From assembly GCF_000972845.2 (NCBI RefSeq), contig NC_040025.1:22830021-22894020 (forward strand): a stretch of DNA of 64,000 bases. Direction: 5' to 3'. The translations under genes and the position numbers were made by a program. Under the pieces are notes generated by a model. That model did not search any database and was not told the DNA's origin. It saw nothing but the letters and a program-made list of their open reading frames with translations. Position 1 is the stretch's first letter. Each line of letters begins with the position of its first letter. Shown in pieces: positions 57,185-64,000 of the stretch. The DNA is from Larimichthys crocea. Lineage: Eukaryota; Chordata; Actinopteri; Sciaenidae.

Positions 57185-60100
57185 ATTATCATTCTTATTA
57201 TTATTATCGCTTCACTACAAGTCCCATATTTAGCCTTTATAAGAAATATATGAACATTTAATAAATGGTTTATAGCAGACTATGATGTAATTAAACAGAT
57301 ATAAGGTTTATTTATTTATTTGTCAGTAACTATAACTCCTCCTCCATTAGTAGGTGTATAAACAGATTGGTGTATGTTGTATAAACAGATTATGAAACAT
57401 TACATAGTAAAATGCAGTCGTAAAAATCTAAAATATTCCTTGCAGGAGAGATTGTAATTGCAAACAAATATTGTACATCAATAAATACTTAAAAATGTAC
57501 TTATATCTGTTTATAACTACATTATAGTGTTGTAGTGTTGCCATTTTTTAACGGTAAGTATAAAAGTTAAATATGTGGGACTTCCTAAATGTTCTGTGAT
57601 CGCTATGACGTGCTACTACAATAATATCACATTCATCACATCAGTGGGTTTCATTAGCAACCCATTTAGTGAGACAATTTACTTTCATGACAATATATAT
57701 ATATTTTTTTTTTGACAATGTACTTACAGTACTGTTCGAAATTTCTATAGGCCATGTTGGAAAATGATTTCTTTTTACAGGCAAGTGGCTTAAAAATGTT
57801 GCAAATCAACAGCTGCTGCACTTGCCGTAATTTGTGTTTGCTTCCCTAAACCAAGAAGGACCTTGAGTGTTTTTGGTATTTGGCTTTTTGTCACTAAGCT
57901 CTTTTTAGAGGCCTTATCAATGTCAGGCTTTGTCCCAGGCCCTGGGAAACTCACAGCAGCTGTGCAGGGAGCACACACACTTAGCTTACACTGGCGAAAA
58001 CACAAACCAACAAAGAGGAAATAATTAAACACCATGTATAAAACTTTCATCTTTTTTTTGGCCTTTTTTTGTATAACCACCACCTTCTATACCATCACTC
58101 TGCATTTGTATTGTAAAGGATTTGTCAAGAATGTACAATGTATATACAGTAGATCTTCTTCACTGCCATAAAAACTGAATGTTTACAAGTTTGTTGAATT
58201 GTCTCTTACATTGGTCTACCTGCTGCTCTGTACAACACACATGCATCTGTTAGAGAGACATGATTCATGTTTACAGTGGACGGAGGGAGGAGACTCTGCA
58301 GAGTTTATAAACACTGATCTGTGTTAAGCTGCTGGCATTTCCTCTCACTGTCAACTTCAGAAAATTTAACAGAGATCTGACAGGAAGATAGTCAGAGCCA
58401 GGGCTTCACAAAACCTTTCACATTTCAACTTCCATTACGTTTGGATGTAACTATTTGATATCTTTTTCAGTGACTTTTAGACACCCGATTTGTCCACTGT
58501 AGACATCTAAAGTCTACTGGACAGCTGGTATTGATTTCTGTCTGAATAAATAGTTTCATGACTTCATTTAAAATGAACTCAGTAATAACCAGACTACCTG
58601 TTATGAAGTAGCAGGAGCTCAAGGTGAGACCATCTTCACGCCATTTACAGTTCCTACTTTCTTGTATACCATTTTTTTGTTTGTGACGCTCTTTAACACA
58701 CATTACATAATGTTAATAAACACAGACAGTATTATTATGTATTAAATACATGAGAGTATTATGCAACACCAGAGTCCTTGGCTGTCTTTACAAAACCTTC
58801 AGAACCCGCATATATATTTATTCAATCTCGTCCTCTCCCACTGTTTCTCAAATTGCTGCAATCAGACCTTTATACTACCAGATGAAAAAGAGCAGGCATT
58901 CTCTTTCTTTCATGCCAATATCAAATTATAAACTTCATTTTTTTTTATGTTTATATATCTTATTCTGAAAGCAAAGTTTTCTCTGAAGTCCTTTATAATG
59001 CAGGACTAAACAAACTTTGCAACATGAAGCACCACCGCTGCCTATTGGAGCGCTTAATATTTATTTTATTGAAGAACTGAATAGACTTTTGTTTTATGTT
59101 AGACGTCCTTGTGTCCTGCTCGGCTTTTCGTTCTGTCTTCCAATTTTCCGGTTGAAGGTTATTGCTTCAGTTTTTGCCAGAGGAATGTGTTCCCTCCTCA
59201 GAGACTGTCCAGCTGTATCACAGGTCAAAGGTCGGGGAAGCTCTCAGCTCTATCGTCAGAAAACACACACAAACAAACACAGAGGCACACACGCAGCACC
59301 ACAACACAAATAATGTCTCATCCGCTTCATCCGTGTGCCTGTTTCTCATGACCTGCCAACTCCTTTGACGCAGTGTGTGCTTGTGCATGTGTGTGTCTTT
59401 CAAGGCCTCTGAATATACTTTAGGGAAATGATCCCCATGTTCCATCGTTCTCTGTCCCTAACCCTCTTCTTGTTGCCACAACAATCCCTGTGGTGTTCAA
59501 AAGCAGAATGATGTTTTTGATGTTTGCTGTACTTTATTCTATCTTTTTGTTGTTTTACGGGAAGAAAATGAGATGAATATGAGCTCAGAGCTCAGAGAGC
59601 CATAAGAAATGTCTGAGTCTCATCTTCACTTGCCAAAGCCTGTTACTGAGGTAGTAATAAATAATAAAGAGTAATAAAGAGTGTCTCAATATTTTATTTA
59701 AGTTAGGGAGCGACAAATCTTGAGAGTTCCCATAAATGTGTGTGTTTCCATAAATGCGTGTGTCTCCTCTTTATTCATGGTCTCTTTGATTCTGCACTTT
59801 GTTCACTATTTATAGAGATTCACATTTATAGAAATAATAAAGAAAAACTCATCATCTTTCAAGTTTGTTTGTTGTGTTTGCTTTAGAACATGAATTATAT
59901 TTAAATGAGCTTTTCTGTGCTCCCTATTTAAAGACAAATGTTGATTTAGATGTCAGTCAGAGAGAGATTTTTTTTTTTTTTTTACCTGATTCACCTGATC
60001 AGTCTGTTTGATTCTCATCCTGCACGTAGTAATATGCTTGTTTCTGCAGTATGGAGTCAGTGGCACATGTATGTGGACTTGTGTGTAGTTGTGTGTGTGT

Positions 60101-60257
60101 GTGTGTGTACGCTCAGGTTGTACACACTGTGCTCTGCTGTCATACATCAACGCCATGCTGGGCTACTGCTCAGCATCCTGCCACTGCTGTAACTGATCAA
60201 AGACTCTGGGCTGTTGTCACACACACTGATGCATACAGATGAACACACAGACAGACA

Positions 60258-60324
<67 letters not shown>

Positions 60325-60535
60325 CTAAATATGGTTGTAGAAGCACCAGTCAGGCTTCAAAGTGACAGCTGCACTGCCAACAGACGGATCTGCTCCATCA
60401 GAGTTACTGATTGTGTATTTTTATCTTAGCGTGTGGAAAAAGATCTTTATCGGACTCAGTTCCATGCAGGTGCTTGAGGAAAGTCACCTGTCTGTCTGTG
60501 TGACGGTGCAGATTAGCCACAAACACGCTTGAATC
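57185..60535. other. Intergenic spacer between shmt2 and ndufa4l2
   Basis: No exon recognised on either strand. AT-rich with a poly-T run at 59,969 and a (CA)n array at 60,251. Short frames (57,790-58,083 minus; 59,017-59,313 plus) show no family features. Confidence 0.55.
60251..60322. repeat. (CA)n microsatellite
   Basis: About 30 CA units after a CAGA stretch. It lies beyond the probable 3' end of ndufa4l2. Confidence 0.95.
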
Positions 60536-60540
60536 AGATA

Positions 60541-60550
60541 TTTATTTATT
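60541..60550 (-). terminator. ndufa4l2: Possible ndufa4l2 polyadenylation signal
   Basis: Overlapping TTTATT on the plus strand gives AATAAA on the minus strand, about 980 bp downstream of the ndufa4l2 stop. Closer signals were not obvious to me, but a long 3' UTR cannot be proved from sequence alone. Confidence 0.4.
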
Positions 60551-61528
60551 GAAAGAATACAGCCCAGTTTATGCATCTCTGCCTTTTCCCACAACTTACA
60601 CAATGATTGATGAAGGTAGATCATGCACCAGTGATGAAGAAACACATTCATACAACCATCAATGTGCTACAACAGTTCAATTAGATTTGAATAAAAGTCA
60701 GAGTGATTAAAGTTTCACACAGAAGAACACATAATGTTGATTCAGACACTGAAAAGAAACCTTAAAGAATCACACTACATTACAAATCATGTATATATGT
60801 GTATTATGCTGATCATTTTTGGATGCATGCATACAGTTTTAGATTTTCGGATGCATTTTTTCTGTTCCTCTATTCATTTCTGCACAGTGTACAAATCAAT
60901 CATCAGACTCCTGAATTAATTTTTATAATCCACTGCAGGTTCTGTGATCATTTACTTATATAACTTACGGAAGTGAATAGAAACCAATGCATGCCTGAAA
61001 CATTTAAAAACATACACTGAAGTTTCTAAAACATGGCAGCTTGGCTAATACAACAATTACATGTAATGTATAGTGTCCCTTATTTGCATTAAACTGGCTA
61101 TAAAATATATAATACCACTGGTCTGGTGCTTTAACAAACAGTAAGTAACCCAGTCACTTCATGAATATATGAGTTAAACAGACCAGAAAGGTTTCAACAT
61201 AAGGGGATTCTGTGCATATGTGTGTTATATTTTATGTGAGTATGTAGCAACACTTATATTACATTACATGTAGCAACATATTATATTCTTTTAATATTTA
61301 GATGTGTGGTCAGAATCCATTTATCCTGGTCACATTTATCACCAGCTGTTTTGGAAACATCACACAGGCACAGAGACACTAAAGAGTTACAGATCATGAT
61401 CTAGGATCCATTTCGCCTTCCACCTGCAGTGAGGATATCATAAGTTGGGAGGGGGGGAGTAAATCTAACCCTAGATCAGGATTTTCTGTTATTTTCCACT
61501 GGTTTGTAAGAGGAGGCTGATGAGAGAT

Positions 61529-62717
61529 TCAGAACTCGGGTCCCTCCTTCTTCAGGTTTTTATAGTCTGTGGTGATGGCCACAAACTGCAAAAAAAAAAA
61601 AAAAAAAAAGACGTTTAAATCAAATCTGTCGTCCCAGTTTCTGAACACTGAGTACTTGTACGTGGATTGTGGCATATTACCTTGTACTGGTATGTAGGAT
61701 CAAGTTGATTCCATGGCTCTGGGTTTTTGGTCTTGTTCCAGCTAAACACACAAACAGATATGAATAGAGATAGGTTAGGCTCTCTGGGAATCTGATATAT
61801 ATGAATAACGCCCTTATTTCAAAGCTAGTATGCATATATTCATCCACAAGTGATCTGACATCGCTGAGAGCTGCTTTATATTATCCCTGCTTTGATTAAA
61901 CGCAATAAAAAAATAAAACGAGGTAACCAAAAGTTACCTCAACACGGCGTACGTGCTTCAAGTCAGCTGTGCCACCAACAAGACACTCTTTGTAATAATG
62001 TTATCAAGCATGCAAACTATCGCTGCTTCAAATAAATGAAAAGACCTGCAAAGAGACACGACCAGTGCACCACCATGTGAGCAGTTTAGGGCTAAATAAA
62101 CAGTTTTGATAGCAACAGGAGGAGAGGAAGTAAGAACAAGTGGCAGTTCAAGGGGGAAAACAACGAGGATCCCTGTTGTCAGTAGCAATCATAACACAGA
62201 TCTCTATGTTAATCATCCTCTGTATGCCTTGTTAAAATGTTTGAAAATATGCATATCTGGGGAGGAAGTTTCATCAGTCTAGCATGTTCCCTTGTTTAAA
62301 GATCTTATTAATGATGGTGGTGCACTCCATCCTGTGGCCATCCTGCAGGGGGCCATTGATTCTTGTGAACAGAACTGATGTCTGAACCAGGAAAAGGCTC
62401 CTATTGACAAGCTAATTAGCAGTTTCATTTGTGCAAGGTAATGCATTTGATTAAAGAATGATGGAAAAATGTATTAACCTACCTGATGCTTCAACATTAA
62501 GAAAACTAACTCTTGACAAGGTAATGTATTGTTGGTAAACAGCTCAAGACATCCACTAAACTCATCACACTGACATATTATCTCTGCTGCATATTATCAG
62601 AGATCATATAGGAAATAGGAAGGTTTCTTACATGACATGGGGTCCTTTGGCCAGTCGGATCAGATACAAAGATGCCCCACCCATTCCCAAACAGATGAAG
62701 AAGAACTGGGGGATGAG
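61529..62717 (-). CDS. ndufa4l2: NDUFA4-like 2, last three coding exons
   Basis: Member of the NDUFA4 family, small single-pass proteins of the mitochondrial inner membrane; NDUFA4 is a cytochrome c oxidase subunit and mammalian NDUFA4L2 is hypoxia-induced. Minus-strand exons 62,717-62,632, 61,741-61,681 and 61,585-61,529 have GT-AG borders and consistent phases. They encode LIPQFFFICLGMGGASLYLI (the membrane helix) then RLAKGPHV, NPEPWNQLDPTYQYK and finally TTDYKNLKKEGPEF before TGA, matching the family's membrane segment, NPEPWN box and C-terminal LKKEGP-F. The first exon, about 15 codons with the start, is not found before 64,000 and probably lies beyond the window. The GMGGASLYL helix and its place beside shmt2, as in human, favour ndufa4l2 over ndufa4. 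The family's Cys before the Trp of the NPEPW region reads Ile-Trp here. Confidence 0.9.
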
Positions 62718-64000
62718 CTGGAGACAGAGAGATAATAATTATATCTTATCTTATCCATCATTAGTTGATTAGTTATTTCTGAATTTGACATGTGATACCG
62801 TGCGTAAATGAAGACAGAACATATACAGGATACAAATAATGTTTTCAGTTTGTAGCATAGACTATAGCGTTGCATAGGGCTTAAGTTAAAACTGTCAGAA
62901 GCAACACATCTCTTTGATTGATTGACATCGCTTGACTGATTGGAGCCCGCAGGTTAAAAGGAAGAGACACTTCATCTTCCTTTCTCCAGTGTATGTCTGA
63001 GTCAAACCCTAAATATAGTCAACATTCAAATTCTGTCTTATTGTTAGTGGTGGAAGAAGTCAAATTAGTTTAGGAAGAAATGCCACAGTGTAGAAAAACT
63101 GTTAGAAGTCTTACATTGAATTAAATTGAAGCCCAATAAAACTACAAAAGAAAAAAGTACCAAAAAAAAAATTAGTTGATTGTGGAGTTTAACTACTAAC
63201 TACTTCTTAACGTTTAACTACTTTATACATTACTGGGTGTCACAATTTATTAATTATTAATTATATATAATACTTATTTTGTTTAAATAATCTGAGTATA
63301 AGTAACTACAGTTTTAAAATCTATGCAGTGGAGTAAAGAGTATAAGATTTAATTTAAAGCTAGAGGCTGGTTGAGTAAAAGTATTAAATTGAAAAAAATG
63401 GATTAGTCAAGTAAAGTAAGCTACAAGTAAGCTACCTAAAAAATACAGTACTAAATGTATAGTTTCCACCACGGCTATAGAGGAAGTACGGAAGCACGCC
63501 TGCTAATACCTGTAAATTTTACACAGTTAACACATGTGCAGGAATTATTTCTTCACCACACTTCCTGGGGTCTTGTTGTCCAAGAAGTCACTGTTTGCAG
63601 TGTTTGGTGCTGCATGCCAGCTGTGTCCCACTGCTTCCAGGCATATGTTAACCTAAGATAACCGCCTTCTAACTTATATGAAAGTATCACACTTGTCTCA
63701 GTCTTGTCAACAAACTCAAATAAGATTATTTCCAAAAATGACTTTATTTCTAAAGTTACAATTAACCAAACCAACAAAACATGTGACTGACAGATTTAGT
63801 CTGCAGTGCCCATGCACATCTACACTTGATTACTTTATAGCATTGTCTATAGCTATGTATTGACAGCTGTACCCTCCGTGACTCAAATAGACTGTTTTGT
63901 TTAACAAAGTAAAGGAAGTTTGATTAAAAAAATAAATAAATGTGTTCCAAGTTTCCACAGAAAGAGCAATAAACCCAGCAAAGTTGGTCAAACACACTTG
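62718..64000. other. ndufa4l2 intron 1, exon 1 not found
   Basis: AT-rich sequence upstream (minus strand) of the second coding exon. I looked for an ATG exon ending in the expected RHP-G region with a phase-0 donor and saw none. No repeat family recognised. Confidence 0.5.

Overview
The window is vertebrate nuclear DNA, almost certainly from a teleost fish, most likely a spiny-rayed (percomorph) one. Evidence: genes split by GT-AG introns, dense fish-type repeats (Tc1, several hAT families, Tx1-like and RTE-like LINEs, LTR retrotransposons, a tRNA-derived SINE), long CA/GT microsatellites, and three genes in the same neighbourhood as on human chromosome 12q13. No organism name can be read from the sequence.

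Positions 1-38,225 are a nested graveyard of mobile DNA with no host gene I can recognise. It ends at a 100-N assembly gap (38,226-38,325). Landmarks: a hAT MITE with a target-site duplication (1,777-2,012); a broken Tc1 (2,953-3,780); LTR-retrotransposon remains on the minus strand (5,270-9,640); a decayed Tx1-like LINE (about 10,320-15,920) split by a 2.7-kb hAT element with perfect 8-bp target duplications (12,656-15,382). A 14-kb block, 17,763-31,808, is bounded by matching hAT ends and a perfect 8-bp duplication, so it reads as one old hAT insertion swollen by later arrivals: a SINE, a second chimeric hAT, four head-to-tail copies of a large unclassified composite repeat, an L2-like LINE tail, and inside that tail a near-pristine Tc1 element with an open 340-residue transposase. 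A gypsy-like LTR, a second LINE with an almost open reverse transcriptase, and more composite-repeat copies follow.

The composite repeat (eight full or partial copies) is the least explained thing here. It has a 5' cluster of small perfect stem-loops, a conserved non-coding body, a variable satellite core (14-bp ATGCTAAC-type minisatellite or CA repeat), and a 3' end with an AT-rich palindrome followed by CTAG or TTAG.

Positions 38,326-64,000 are gene territory with few old repeats: nxph4 (secreted neurexin ligand, + strand, two coding exons, complete), shmt2 (mitochondrial serine hydroxymethyltransferase, + strand, twelve coding exons, complete at 502 residues) and ndufa4l2 (NDUFA4-family mitochondrial protein, - strand, last three coding exons; the first lies beyond the window). 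shmt2 and ndufa4l2 are convergent and both act in mitochondria; nxph4 acts at synapses, so the cluster is inherited synteny and not a functional operon.
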